Assembly: GCF_039904985.1 (NCBI RefSeq)
Contig: NZ_CP157007.1
Span: 69,660 to 133,659 of the forward strand
Direction: 5' to 3'
Source of the DNA: Methylomonas sp. AM2-LC
GTDB taxonomy: Bacteria; Pseudomonadota; Gammaproteobacteria; Methylococcales; Methylomonadaceae
Length of the DNA stretch: 64,000 nucleotides
Numbering within the stretch: position 1 is the first letter of the stretch; each line of letters begins with the position of its first letter. Positions 1 through 8,711 of this stretch are shown one piece after another. Under the pieces are notes generated by a model. The model did no database searches, was not told the DNA's origin, and worked only from the letters and a program-made list of their open reading frames with translations. The position numbers and the translations under genes are program-made.

Positions 1-75
1 TGCTATTCACACTGTTCGTAATGATGCTATTCCAACCTGATACGAAACAATATCGATGGGATATGGAATGGTATT

Positions 76-708
76 TTAGTTCTGCTTGCTGACGGCAAGC
101 TTAAATCCCAGGAATACAAACACGCCTCCCGCTGTTCGCGTTAGCCAGGCAAATAAAAGCTTGCGGGGAGATAGGCGCTGATTAAGATGGTCTGCGAACC
201 AAGCGAGGAACAAGCACCAAATTGTGCCAGTAAAATTAAAAATCCCGCCCAGGAAGATAAAGGCCAAGGCTTTGTTTGGCGCTTCATGCTCGATAAACTG
301 TGGAACGAAAGCCAGAAAGAAAATCGCCACTTTTGGGTTGAGAACGTTGGTCAGAAAGCCTTGACGAAAAATACTGCGTAGGGACGCTGGCTGCGAGTTC
401 TTTAGTGCATCTGAACAGGGTGAAGTACTGCGCATCAAGGTAATTCCTATGTATACGAGATACACTGCACCAATCAGCTTAAGCGTGGAGAATGCAGTCG
501 AAGAAGCCGCAAGTAGCGCTGACAAGCCAACAGCGGCGGCAAAAATATGCAGGTAACAGCCCAGGGCTATACCGAGTGCGGCGGCTACGCCGGCAGAACG
601 ACCTTGGCCGACACTACGGGCAACAATATACAGCGAGTCTGCGCCAGGTGTGATATTTAGCAATAGACCAGAGATTACAAAAAGTGTTAGATCATGAGTG
701 CCGAGCAT
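76..708 (-). CDS. LysE/RhtB-family amino-acid exporter, Tn1 passenger (copy 1)
   Basis: A 210-residue inner-membrane protein with about six hydrophobic segments and the early N-P-G-A-D motif (near residues 19-24: N-I-T-P-G-A-D) typical of the LysE/RhtB superfamily, which exports amino acids or small metabolites by proton exchange. Length matches the family. It starts at an ATG (706-708) and ends 76 bases from the left edge. It follows the GNAT gene by 45 bp on the same strand, with tnpR ahead of both, so resolvase, acetyltransferase and exporter could share one transcript. The substrate cannot be read. The family is certain; a role in antimetabolite or analogue resistance is only inferred from pairing with an acetyltransferase on a transposon. 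Confidence 0.9.
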   Translation of the reverse strand: MLGTHDLTLFVISGLLLNITPGADSLYIVARSVGQGRSAGVAAALGIALGCYLHIFAAAVGLSALLAASSTAFSTLKLIGAVYLVYIGITLMRSTSPCSDALKNSQPASLRSIFRQGFLTNVLNPKVAIFFLAFVPQFIEHEAPNKALAFIFLGGIFNFTGTIWCLFLAWFADHLNQRLSPRKLLFAWLTRTAGGVFVFLGFKLAVSKQN

Positions 709-753
709 AAGTTATAAAGTCAGTCGTTATTTTTAAAAAAATTCCCTTTGAGG

Positions 754-1281
754 CTATGTATTTGCTTCCGCATCAACACTGGCTATATTAAAAACCATAC
801 TGTCCATCCCCATAAGGCGCTCTTGATGGCTGAATTGAAATCCGGTTTTTTCCAAAACACGTATTGAAGCCAGATTTTTTGTATGCGTAAACGCCATTAA
901 ATATTTCAGCTCTAATATTTGAAAGTAATACCGAATCCAAGCGGATGTTACTTCTGTTGCTATACCTTGGTTCCAGAAGCTTGGCAACAATCTATAGCCT
1001 AACTCGAAACTATGACATTCAGGAAAATACATGGGGCCAGAGTCGCCAATCGGTTTCATGGTATTACGATCAAGAATTATCCATTTTGCATATCCATATT
1101 GATTTTGGTGCTCAATATAATGCGTTATCCTCAAAATGGTGGACTCCAGATTAATATCTGGGCCATGAGGCGTGAATTTCATGACCTCTGGATCACCAAA
1201 CCAAGAAAATGACTGTATTGCATCATCCTCGGTAAATGGCCTGAGGATCGTTCGGGCTGTTTGCAATTCTGTTATTTGCAT
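754..1281 (-). CDS. GNAT-family N-acetyltransferase, RimJ/RimL-like, Tn1 passenger (copy 1)
   Basis: About 175 residues. The T-A-R-T-I-L-R-P-F start is the usual beginning of RimJ/RimL-type acetyltransferases. A Q-G-I-A-T-E-V acetyl-CoA loop lies near two thirds, followed by N-L-A-S-I-R-V-L-E-K-T-G-F. It would transfer acetyl from acetyl-CoA to an amine of a protein or small molecule. ATG at 1281 was chosen because the family begins there; an upstream in-frame TTG at 1317 would add 12 residues. It lies 80 bp after tnpR and 45 bp before the LysE gene. The substrate is unknown. RimJ/L-like proteins on mobile elements sometimes acetylate antibiotics or toxic amino acids, but nothing in the sequence fixes this. 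Confidence 0.85.
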   Translation of the reverse strand: MQITELQTARTILRPFTEDDAIQSFSWFGDPEVMKFTPHGPDINLESTILRITHYIEHQNQYGYAKWIILDRNTMKPIGDSGPMYFPECHSFELGYRLLPSFWNQGIATEVTSAWIRYYFQILELKYLMAFTHTKNLASIRVLEKTGFQFSHQERLMGMDSMVFNIASVDAEANT

Positions 1282-1361
1282 TGAATACACTTCGAATAAG
1301 GTTAGATTATATTCCAAGTCTGTTTTGGAACAGTGAACAAAAAGTCACACAGCGAGGAATG

Positions 1362-1940
1362 TTATGTTTTTCCCGATTCATTTCGTTTTTCTGCAATATG
1401 GGAGAAGAATTTCCGCCTCCCCACGCCAGCAATTTCACATACCTCAGCAGCGGTTTTGCCTGAATTTTCATATAAGATTCTGGCATTTTCCAATTTTTCA
1501 GGATCAGTCTTAGGTCGCCCCCCGGTTTTACCACGCGCTTTAGCAGATGAACGGCCTGCCGCCGCCCGTTCTGCGCGTAGCTCCCGCTCCATTTGGTGAA
1601 TGGCACCCATCATCGACAAGAAACAACGACCAGTAGCTGTTGTTGTGTCGATATTTTCTCGCAATGACACCAAGTTAATCTGTCGTTGTTCCAAAACTTT
1701 GGCCGTTGTCAGTAAATCCATCAAAGAGCGCGTCATGCGGCTTAATTCACTCACGACCAAAGTATCACCTGGGCGAGCATATTCCAAAAACTGATCCCAG
1801 CCAGGTCGATCCATGTGTGAACCGGTCATTTTGTCGGAAAAGATTTTCCCGCAACCGGCTTTCTGTAAAGCATCGATTTGAGAATCCAGATTTTGGCCGA
1901 TACTGCTGACCCGTGCATAGCCGATTCGATGGAGAGACAT
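1362..1940 (-). CDS. Tn1 resolvase TnpR, serine recombinase (copy 1)
   Basis: Small serine recombinase of the Tn3 resolvase type, about 192 residues from ATG 1940. The catalytic motif R-I-G-Y-A-R-V-S-S has the nucleophile at Ser12, S-E-L-S-R-M-T-R-S holds the conserved arginines near residue 65-72, and a C-terminal helix-turn-helix (T-A-A-E-V-C-E-I-A-G-V-G-R) binds res. In-frame starts at 1967 (ATG) and 1985 (GTG) would lengthen it but lie in the res region. It is divergent from tnpA, as in Tn3 itself. Its job is to resolve cointegrates at res, which makes three directly repeated Tn1 copies in one molecule puzzling. No missing active-site residue is visible. Confidence 0.92.
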   Translation of the reverse strand: MSLHRIGYARVSSIGQNLDSQIDALQKAGCGKIFSDKMTGSHMDRPGWDQFLEYARPGDTLVVSELSRMTRSLMDLLTTAKVLEQRQINLVSLRENIDTTTATGRCFLSMMGAIHQMERELRAERAAAGRSSAKARGKTGGRPKTDPEKLENARILYENSGKTAAEVCEIAGVGRRKFFSHIAEKRNESGKT

Positions 1941-1959
1941 ATCTGTAGAAGTAGAATGG

Positions 1960-2105
1960 GTGTACATAGTGCAAAAAGTTAACACATAGTACAGGTAAAT
2001 GCATTATGATTTTAGCAAAGGTTTTTGCACTAAAAATGAAAGGAATTGCAATCCGAAAGAACCGGTCAACTTAGAGTGCAGAAAGTACACTTTTTGCACT
2101 GACTA
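1960..2105. promoter_or_regulatory. Tn1 res site / tnpR-tnpA divergent control region (copy 1)
   Basis: Repeats of GTGCAAAAAG and its complement CTTTTTGCAC occur at about 1966-1980, 2022-2032 and 2072-2101. The last forms a dyad, GTGCA...TGCAC, around AAGTAC. Three such units between divergent tnpR and tnpA are what a three-subsite res looks like. Sub-site borders are not certain. Confidence 0.65.
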
Positions 2106-2211
2106 AAAAGCAGCCCCCATCCATCAGAATTCGAATATCAAGCGACCGAGAAAAACAGTGGTGTGGAAATAACCGTGCCATAACCATCATCCTCATCAAA
2201 TAGAAACCAGC

Positions 2212-5200
2212 ATGGCTCGACTGACGATTTTAACCCAGGACGAAATCAATGATCTTTACGAAATACCCACGCTGGATGACGACGATCGATCATTTTTATT
2301 TGCCCTCGATACCGACGACATAGCCGTGCTCGATAGCTTTGAAAACAACACTACCTGTAAAGTGGATTACATCCTACAGCTTGGTTATTACCGGGCTGTC
2401 AATTACTTCTTCCTATTCAGCTTCCAAAAAGTTAAAGCGGATGCGGCGTTCATCATGCGGCTTTATTTTCCAGATGAGCCATTTCCCAAAAAGCAGGTGT
2501 CTAAAAATCATCACTACCGGAACCGCTACGAGGTGATGAATAAATTCGGCCTGAAAGATGTCGATACAGATTTTCAAAGCCAATTACTCAAAGAAGCAAA
2601 AGCGCTTGTCAAACGACACGCACTATCGCGGTTCGTGTTGGAAGGCTTGTTGAGCTATTGCCAACAACAAAATGTCATCCGGCCAGCTTATTCAAGTTTA
2701 CAGGATATTGTGACTACCGCGCTTCAAGAGGAAAGAAACTGGCTGGTCAATAAACTTTACACCGATGCCGATAAAGAACTGCGTGCGGAATTGGATAAGC
2801 TGTTAACGAACGACGAACTGTTTTATAACCTCACCTTGCTAAAAAAGGATCAGAAGAATTTCAGCACCACTGAAATTAAAAATAGCGTCGCCAAACAACA
2901 GCTTGTCATCGGCATTTACCAAAAATCTCAGACCCTGATGCCTAAGCTGGGACTCTCAGAACAGAATATTATCTACTATGCAAATCTGGCGGAATTTTAC
3001 ACCATCCAGAAACTCAAGCGGTTAACCGATAAAAATCTGGTACGGCTGTACCTGCTTTGTTACGCTCATCGCCGGTTTCTTAAAATCAATGACCATCTGG
3101 TATCCAGCTTGATACAGAAGATGACAAAATATACCGATGACGCCAACGACTATCAACGTTCAGAAATAGAGTTGATTGAAAACGTCGATTCCAAGCTTAG
3201 GCAGCAGGCATGTAAGGTGCTGGCCATCAATATCGATAGCGGTATTCCCGATGAACAAGTCAGGGCCAAAGCCTTTGAAGTGGTTCCAGAAGCCGATTAT
3301 AAACAATTTCTAGATGAATTTAAAAAGCCCAATCTAGACAGGGACTTCTATCGTTGGCAATACTATGGGCAACAGGCATTAACCATAAAAAGGAACCTGC
3401 GGCCAATTTTCAAAGTCCTGGACTTTTCTTGCACGAACGCTGGGCTAACAGAAGCCATTGTGTTTTTAAGGCGGCACCTGAGCAGCGGACTATCATTTCG
3501 GGATTATGCCTATGAAGACATCCCCATGAACTTTTTTCCTCAATCGCTGAAAAAATACCTCACCTATAAAGTGCTGGTCGATGATAAGAAGGTCAAAAAA
3601 GTGGATGGCGACCGCTATGAATGCATGGTTTATAGCCAGCTAAAACAGGGCATTGCCAATACCAGCGTGTTTATTAAAGACAGTAATTGCTATCGTACCC
3701 TGGACGATGAACTGATCGACATTGAATATTGGGCGCAACATAAAGATGAAATATTAAAGCAGCTCAACATGCCTTTATTGTCAATGAACATCGAAGACTT
3801 ATTAAGTAAACTCGAAGCCAGCCTGAAAGAGAAATATGCGCGAGTGAACCAAAACATTAAAAACGGTGAAAACTCTAGCCTAAAAATTCATCGCAATAAG
3901 CAAGGCGAGCTGGTTAACTGGACTTTGCCTTATACCCGTCTTGATGACGGGATTAACAATCCATTCTATGAAAAGCTCTTGGTCTCAAGCATCGGCGATA
4001 TTCTTAAGTTTTCGGCAGAGGCTACCGGTTTTCTAAAGTCTTTTTCACATCTTCAGCCAAAATACGCGAAGTCACACCCCGACCCTGAAGTTATTCATGC
4101 CTGTGTTATCGCCAATGCAACGGGGGTTGAAGCGAAGAAAATGAAGGCGATCAGCGATGTAAAAGAGCAAGATCTGGATCGGGTTAGTAAAAGCTATATT
4201 CGCTTTCAAACCCTATGCGCCGCCAATGATGTGATTATGAACCATACCGCCAAGCTGCCCATTTTTGGCGAGTATAATTTAGCTGACTACGGTGTTCACG
4301 CCAGTGTTGACGGTCAAAAATTGGCAACGAAATACCATACGATCAAATCCAGGTACGGAAAAAAATATTTTGGCCTTCTGAAAGGCGTGGTCTTATTGGG
4401 ACTCATCGGCAATCATCTCCCCTTGCGTCTGAAAGTCATCGGTGCAAACCAGCACGAAAGTCACTTCTTACTGGATATTGTCGAAAGTAATACATCAGAT
4501 GTTGAAATTACGGCGGTATCCGGCGATATGCACAGTATCAATCGCGTTAACTTTGCCTTAATGTATATGTTTGGCTATCGATTTATGCCTCGCTTTACTC
4601 AGCTATCTGATAAATCAGATCAAAAATTGGTGAGTTTCGATGAGATCGACAAGTACGCAAAACACCTTATTAAGCCCAGCAAAAAGGTCAATAAATCGCT
4701 CATTATTAAGGAATGGGATAAAATTTTGAGAATTCTAGCCTCTCTGGCAATCAAAAAGACCACGCAAAGCCATATTGTGAGTAAATTATCGTCTTGTAAA
4801 AAGATCGATTCGACCTTAAAAGCCTTGATTGCCTTTGATGAAATCATTATGACCGATTATTTGCTGGATTATATCGATAGCAAGGAAATCCGCGAAGTGG
4901 TGCAAGGCTCATTGAACCGTGGCGAATCCTACCACCAGTTAAGCTCCACTATTTCCAAAGTCAGCGGCGGCAGGATGCTTAATGGAAAAACTGAAATTGA
5001 ACTCGACATTAATGCCGAATCCATCAGGCTCATTGCCAACGCGGTGATTTTTTATAATGCGACCATTCTATCGGCGCTTTATCAGCACTATCTAACGATT
5101 GATCCGGAAAAGGCGAAAGAAATAGTAAGATTTTCACCTGTTGCCTGGCAGCATATCAACTTCATTGGCAAGTATGAATTTTACAATCGAGAACATATTG

Positions 5201-5271
5201 TTAATATTCAAGAGGTTATCAAGAAACTTATTGGCGAATTTGAAATCGATATTTCGGCTGCAAGCCGCTAA
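2212..5271 (+). CDS. Tn1 transposase TnpA, Tn3 family (copy 1)
   Basis: 1,019 residues, the normal size for Tn3-family transposases, which join both transposon ends to a target and leave a cointegrate. The likely DDE residues are D700 (H-A-S-V-D-G-Q-K), D772 (S-G-D-M-H-S-I) and E905 (N-R-G-E-S-Y-H). The start is ATG 2212; no strong ribosome site is seen. The stop lies 6 bp before the right inverted repeat, as usual. The N-terminal third is clearly related to the broken Tn2 transposase at 19002, so two different Tn3-family transposons met in plasmid A. All three window copies encode the same protein. Confidence 0.97.
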   Translation: MARLTILTQDEINDLYEIPTLDDDDRSFLFALDTDDIAVLDSFENNTTCKVDYILQLGYYRAVNYFFLFSFQKVKADAAFIMRLYFPDEPFPKKQVSKNHHYRNRYEVMNKFGLKDVDTDFQSQLLKEAKALVKRHALSRFVLEGLLSYCQQQNVIRPAYSSLQDIVTTALQEERNWLVNKLYTDADKELRAELDKLLTNDELFYNLTLLKKDQKNFSTTEIKNSVAKQQLVIGIYQKSQTLMPKLGLSEQNIIYYANLAEFYTIQKLKRLTDKNLVRLYLLCYAHRRFLKINDHLVSSLIQKMTKYTDDANDYQRSEIELIENVDSKLRQQACKVLAINIDSGIPDEQVRAKAFEVVPEADYKQFLDEFKKPNLDRDFYRWQYYGQQALTIKRNLRPIFKVLDFSCTNAGLTEAIVFLRRHLSSGLSFRDYAYEDIPMNFFPQSLKKYLTYKVLVDDKKVKKVDGDRYECMVYSQLKQGIANTSVFIKDSNCYRTLDDELIDIEYWAQHKDEILKQLNMPLLSMNIEDLLSKLEASLKEKYARVNQNIKNGENSSLKIHRNKQGELVNWTLPYTRLDDGINNPFYEKLLVSSIGDILKFSAEATGFLKSFSHLQPKYAKSHPDPEVIHACVIANATGVEAKKMKAISDVKEQDLDRVSKSYIRFQTLCAANDVIMNHTAKLPIFGEYNLADYGVHASVDGQKLATKYHTIKSRYGKKYFGLLKGVVLLGLIGNHLPLRLKVIGANQHESHFLLDIVESNTSDVEITAVSGDMHSINRVNFALMYMFGYRFMPRFTQLSDKSDQKLVSFDEIDKYAKHLIKPSKKVNKSLIIKEWDKILRILASLAIKKTTQSHIVSKLSSCKKIDSTLKALIAFDEIIMTDYLLDYIDSKEIREVVQGSLNRGESYHQLSSTISKVSGGRMLNGKTEIELDINAESIRLIANAVIFYNATILSALYQHYLTIDPEKAKEIVRFSPVAWQHINFIGKYEFYNREHIVNIQEVIKKLIGEFEIDISAASR

Positions 5272-5277
5272 TACCGA

Positions 5278-5327
5278 GGGCTCCAGGGGTATCGCGGGAC
5301 AAACCGTTCTTTTGGTTAAATAACCCC
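5278..5327. repeat. Tn1 right inverted repeat IRR (copy 1)
   Basis: Fifty bases ending ...AAATAACCCC. It is the complement of the left end at 19919, which begins GGGGTTAATTAACC, with two mismatches over 50 bases. Followed by ATTAA. Confidence 0.9.
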
Positions 5328-5370
5328 ATTAACCGGATTATTCAAACAATAAGCATAAAAGTTAGAACTA
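5328..5370 (-). pseudogene. Fragment of an orphan Rhs core tip cut by Tn1 (copy 1)
   Basis: Read on the minus strand this gives N-F-Y-A-Y-C-L-N-N-P-V-N, the conserved Rhs core that precedes a variable toxin tip. It is cut by the Tn1 end exactly after the last codon. It lies just downstream of the immunity-like gene, the place where Rhs loci keep displaced (orphan) tips. Confidence 0.7.
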
Positions 5371-5712
5371 CACACAATCTAATGACCGCCAAAAGCTTAA
5401 AATAGAATCAAAAGTAATGACTAATGTCACTCCTAAAACAATGAGCATTTTAAACGAAAAAGATGTATTTGATTTCAATAAACTATATTTTTGCATTATA
5501 TTAATGGCAAATAAAATAACCATTGAAACTATCCATGATATAAAAAAATATTTTAGAGATAATAGTCCAATCGCCGCACCACCCCCAGCGGCAGTTTGAC
5601 CACTTTTACTTTTACACAGTAATTCATCAACCTCAAGAAACATTATTGCATACAAAATACCGAATAATGAACTGATAATCAAATAACGAATAAAGGAAAT
5701 TAAATACTTCAT
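5368..5712 (-). CDS. Putative immunity membrane protein for the Rhs tip (copy 1)
   Basis: 114 residues with about three hydrophobic segments (near 5-27, 48-68 and 86-108), so probably an inner-membrane protein. Its ATG (5712) overlaps the stop of the Rhs toxin gene (ATGA), the tight coupling seen for polymorphic toxin and immunity pairs. No family was recognised; immunity function is inferred from position alone. It is AT-rich compared with the replication genes, as Rhs tip cassettes often are. Confidence 0.55.
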   Translation of the reverse strand: MKYLISFIRYLIISSLFGILYAIMFLEVDELLCKSKSGQTAAGGGAAIGLLSLKYFFISWIVSMVILFAINIMQKYSLLKSNTSFSFKMLIVLGVTLVITFDSILSFWRSLDCV

Positions 5713-6584
5713 TTTGAATAAACAGATCTTATTTGATTTGTATTTGATTTATTTGGATAAATAACAAAACCTCCATCAGCCGCCGCACTATCTTCTTCAT
5801 CAGATAGGGATAAACTACCTGATGATTGTGTGGGTAAAGGCAATGTAAGAGAATATCCGTAGTTTATGGCTTCTTGATCTCTAGGATCATCAAAAGTGTC
5901 ATTTGACTTCAAAGCATATGCCTGAGCGCCAATTATTGCTGTTGTTTGTGATAAACCTAAAGAATTAACACCTGCTGCCCAAATTACATTACCAACATAG
6001 TCATTTAATTCGGCTTGGTCATTTAAAAAATAAACTGCATTATTAGGCAAGTATTGTTTTGTATCCCATGGGCCACCAGTTACAGACTGTTGTGCAATTT
6101 CGTCAAAACTAGCATCGCCAGTCGCACCATTTAGCCTATTATTTAGAATATAATTAACGCCACCGTTTATGTATGAATTAGTTTGGTTAACATTGAAAAC
6201 AGTATTAAAACTATTACCTTGCTGAACTACCATATTATAAACACCAACTCCCATTGAGGCAGTATTACCATTTGAATCAGATACCTGATAATTAACTCCT
6301 GCTAATGGCGAGTTCGTAATTGTAGGATTGTTTGAACCTGCCGTGTAAGTAACATCAACAAAACCAGTTGGATCATTCCCATTAACCGGATTATTATTGG
6401 CATAGGTATAAAAATTAACCCCTGCTCCAAACCCCTTACGGTCTTCACTAATAAACCGCCCAGTGATAGGATCATAATACCTGTCTCGATAATAATAAAA
6501 CCCCGTTTCTGTATCCTGCTCACGTCCAGTATATTTCAACAGGTTGTTACTACTACCGGAGGCGTTGGATATGGTTCCAAAAGA
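5709..6584 (-). pseudogene. Rhs-repeat protein C-terminus with Ntox44-like toxin domain, 5' truncated (copy 1)
   Basis: Minus-strand reading runs open from the edge of the MITE-like element (6584): F-G-T-I-S-N-A-S, then T-G-R-E-Q-D-T-E-T-G, Y-Y-Y-R-D-R-Y-Y-D-P-I-T-G-R-F and N-N-P-V-N-G-N-D-P-T-G-F. These are hallmark Rhs core motifs. The variable tip follows (about 210 residues), with G-P-W-D-T-K, N-D-Y-V-G-N-V and D-D-P-R-D-Q-E-A-I-N-Y-G, which resemble the polymorphic toxin type 44 domain from memory. The first possible start is TTG at 6539, so a short toxin-only product is conceivable. The Rhs shell is absent, so this is a relic of a contact-dependent toxin gene carried on plasmid A. Confidence 0.75.
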
Positions 6585-7046
6585 GGGTGTTAATAAACAA
6601 AAGGCTCTAAAGTTTCATAGGCTTTATAAGTAATCGCAAATGTGGGGCACATGGACAAACTAATGAGACCACATTGGCCTATATACTGGGTTTGCGTTGC
6701 TCTATGGGCTTCTACGTTGGTCTATATTTAACATAAATCCTTTATTCTTGGAACGAAAAAGTCTAATTGTTTATACCGCCTAAAAATTTCATGGACAGAA
6801 CGGCCTAATTTTGAGAAGTCGAAAACTTGCTGAAAGCCTTGCTGGATAAGGCATTTAGAAAATTTGTATGGAACTTTAGAGCCTTTTGTTTATTAGCACC
6901 CAAATATAGACCAACGTAGAAGCCCATAGAGCAACGCAAACCCAGTATATAGGCCAATGTGGTCTCATTAGTTTGTCCATGTGCCCCACATTTGCGATTA
7001 CTTATAAAGCCTATGAAACTTTAGAGCCTTTTGTTTATTAACACCC
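6585..7046. mobile_element. MITE-like element with 145-bp perfect inverted arms (copy 1)
   Basis: Left arm 6585-6729 and right arm 6902-7046 are exact inverted copies, starting GGGTGTTAATAAACAAAAGG at each outer edge. The 172-bp centre ends (6872-6901) with an extra copy of the 30-base tip, one base different. On the minus strand the centre then looks like an IS leader ending in ATG at about 6733, with a stop ten codons later. No transposase is present and no flanking target duplication: Rhs lies on the left, Tn2 tnpA on the right. Confidence 0.85.
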
Positions 7047-7506
7047 ATTATGTACCTACACGCAATCAAACCCAACCCGTAGCGCGGTCTTCGAGTTCGA
7101 TAAGCTAATCCGCAGCATTTACACATTGCGATATTTGCGCGACCCACAAATCGAGCGCAACTCGCATCGTTCGCAAAACCGGATCGAATCTTATCACCAA
7201 CTGCGAGCAGCAATCGCGCAGGTTGGCGGCAAGAAGGAACTCACTGGCAGGACGGATCTGGATATTGAGGTCAGTAACGAATGTGGGCGGCTAATCGCAA
7301 ATGCGATCATTTATTATAATTCCGCTATCCTGTCACGGATACTCGACAAATATGAAGCATCCCCCAAACTGAAGATTTTGGCACTCATCAAGAAAGTCTC
7401 GCCTGCGGCCTGGCGGAATATTCATTTTAATGGCCATTATGCCTTCAGAGATAGCGGGCAGAACATAGACCTTGATGCGATTGTGGCTAAATTGGAGCTG
7501 GAATAA
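7047..7506 (+). pseudogene. 3' fragment of Tn2 transposase tnpA (copy 1)
   Basis: Tn3-family TnpA coding sequence begins directly at the MITE edge and runs to the natural stop at 7506, about 153 codons. It includes R-N-S-H-R-S-Q-N-R-I-E-S-Y-H-Q-L with the last catalytic Glu, then the conserved N-A-I-I-Y-Y-N-S-A-I-L-S tail. The 5' part of a tnpA lies at 19002-19918 in the same orientation on the other side of Tn1. About 500 middle residues, including both catalytic Asp, are missing, so it is dead. Confidence 0.85.
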
Positions 7507-7528
7507 TGGGGCTGTAACAGCTGAAAAC

Positions 7529-7566
7529 GATTCGTCGGAATTTTCGGCGGTTTGGGCTTACACCCC
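7529..7566. repeat. Tn2 right inverted repeat (copy 1)
   Basis: The complement begins GGGGTGTAAGCC, followed by AAACCGCCGAAAATT. It shares its first 12 bases and 27 of 36 overall with the proposed left end at 17185. It lies just past the tnpA stop, where Tn3-family right ends lie. Confidence 0.7.
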
Positions 7567-7647
7567 CAAAGTCGGCCATTTTCGTGAGCTTTACAAATAA
7601 AGGTCATTTGTCACGAGGCTTAAGCGATAAAAATAAGAAATAATAAG

Positions 7648-7713
7648 TTAGTTTGTTTATTACTTTGTTTGTTAATAAATTAGTTTGTTTATTATTTTAT
7701 TATGTGCTATACT
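7648..7713 (+). promoter_or_regulatory. kfrA promoter with operator-like repeats (copy 1)
   Basis: TTAGTTTGTTTATTA occurs at 7648-7662 and again at 7680-7694, with a related TTTGTTAATAAA in inverted sense between them. A promoter overlaps: TTGTTT (7685-7690), 17-bp spacer, extended TGC-TATACT (7708-7713). AAAGGAG precedes the ATG. KfrA proteins repress their own promoter by binding repeats, so these are likely its operators. Confidence 0.65.
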
Positions 7714-7742
7714 GAACCCATCAACTTAAAGGAGAAATCCTC

Positions 7743-8711
7743 ATGCAAGCCACCACGATACAAACTGGCCGCCCTGCCGAATTTGCGCCGGAAGCCATCA
7801 TCCAAGCCGGTCAAGAGCTGCGAGACGCTGGCCGCAATATCACGGGTTTTGCTTTACGCCAGAAAGTGGGTGGTGGTAATCCCGGTCGTCTTAAGCAGGT
7901 TTGGGATGAGCATCTGGCCAGCCAGTCTGTCACCAGAGCGGAACCGGTGGCTGAATTGCCTATTGAGGTGGCCGAGGAAGTGGCTATGGTCACTAAAACA
8001 CTCACAGAACGCCTTTCCATGCTGGCTGTTGAATTGAACGACAAGGCGGTCAAAGCAGCAGAGCGCCGGGTAGGAGAAGTAGTCAGAGCCGCTGGCGATC
8101 AACGCGAACAGGCCGAACGTGAATTAGCGGATGCATCCAGCACGGTCGATGATTTGGAAACCAAACTGAATGAAGTCAGAGCGGAATCCGAAGTCTTTGA
8201 AAAACACTTGGCCGATGCTCAGGCAACTAGTCAGGCCCAAGCTGTAGAACTGGCGCAATTGCGCGAGCGTCTGGCGTTAACCGAACAAACCGCCAAGAGC
8301 GCCGGCGAACAACATGCTATCGAACTAGAAAGAATCCGGACGGAACTGGCCGAGCAGAAAAAAGCCGTTCAATCCTTAGCCGCTGAGCGAGACCAGGAAC
8401 GCGCAGAACTGGCGACCGTAAAAGCCCAAGCCGCTGCCGCAGAAGAAACGCACCAAGAACAACGCAAGCGCACTGCTGAAGAAACTCATCGTGTTGCCGA
8501 GAAATTAACGAAGATTGAGGCGGATAGAGACAACGCACACAAACAAGCGGTCACAGCCCGCGAGGAAGCGGCTCAATTACGCGGACAACTTGAGGCCACG
8601 AAAGCCCAAGCCGCAGAACTCCTACAGGCGCTTAGCAGCCATCAGCCGGCGAAAACCACTGGAGCAAAGAAAACAACGGTGAGTTCAACTGGTCATTGCA
8701 ACACTATCTGA
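7743..8711 (+). CDS. KfrA-like DNA-binding coiled-coil protein, 3' end altered by IS30 (copy 1)
   Basis: 322 residues. The N-terminal ~110 resemble the KfrA DNA-binding domain (I-I-Q-A-G-Q-E-L-R-D-A-G-R, then V-G-G-G-N-P-G-R-L-K). Residues ~110-300 are an almost pure Ala/Glu/Gln/Leu/Lys coiled coil. KfrA proteins of IncP, IncW and related plasmids assist partition and repress their own gene. A good AAAGGAG lies 7 bases before ATG 7743. The IS at 8678 is inserted near the stop: the current tail T-V-S-S-T-G-H-C-N-T-I comes from the IS end. Removing the IS and a 2-bp duplication restores A-K-K-T-T-P-N-stop. Function is probably intact. Confidence 0.85.
   Translation: MQATTIQTGRPAEFAPEAIIQAGQELRDAGRNITGFALRQKVGGGNPGRLKQVWDEHLASQSVTRAEPVAELPIEVAEEVAMVTKTLTERLSMLAVELNDKAVKAAERRVGEVVRAAGDQREQAERELADASSTVDDLETKLNEVRAESEVFEKHLADAQATSQAQAVELAQLRERLALTEQTAKSAGEQHAIELERIRTELAEQKKAVQSLAAERDQERAELATVKAQAAAAEETHQEQRKRTAEETHRVAEKLTKIEADRDNAHKQAVTAREEAAQLRGQLEATKAQAAELLQALSSHQPAKTTGAKKTTVSSTGHCNTI

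Larger units (their letters stand above)
1..5327. mobile_element. Tn1 copy 1, Tn3-family transposon (left 239 bp outside window)
   Basis: Contains lysE-type and GNAT passenger genes, tnpR, res and tnpA, and ends at the right inverted repeat (5278-5327, terminal CCCC). The flank to the right is Rhs sequence beginning ATTAA. The left end lies before the window. Its outer flank would show which replicon borders this copy. Confidence 0.9.
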
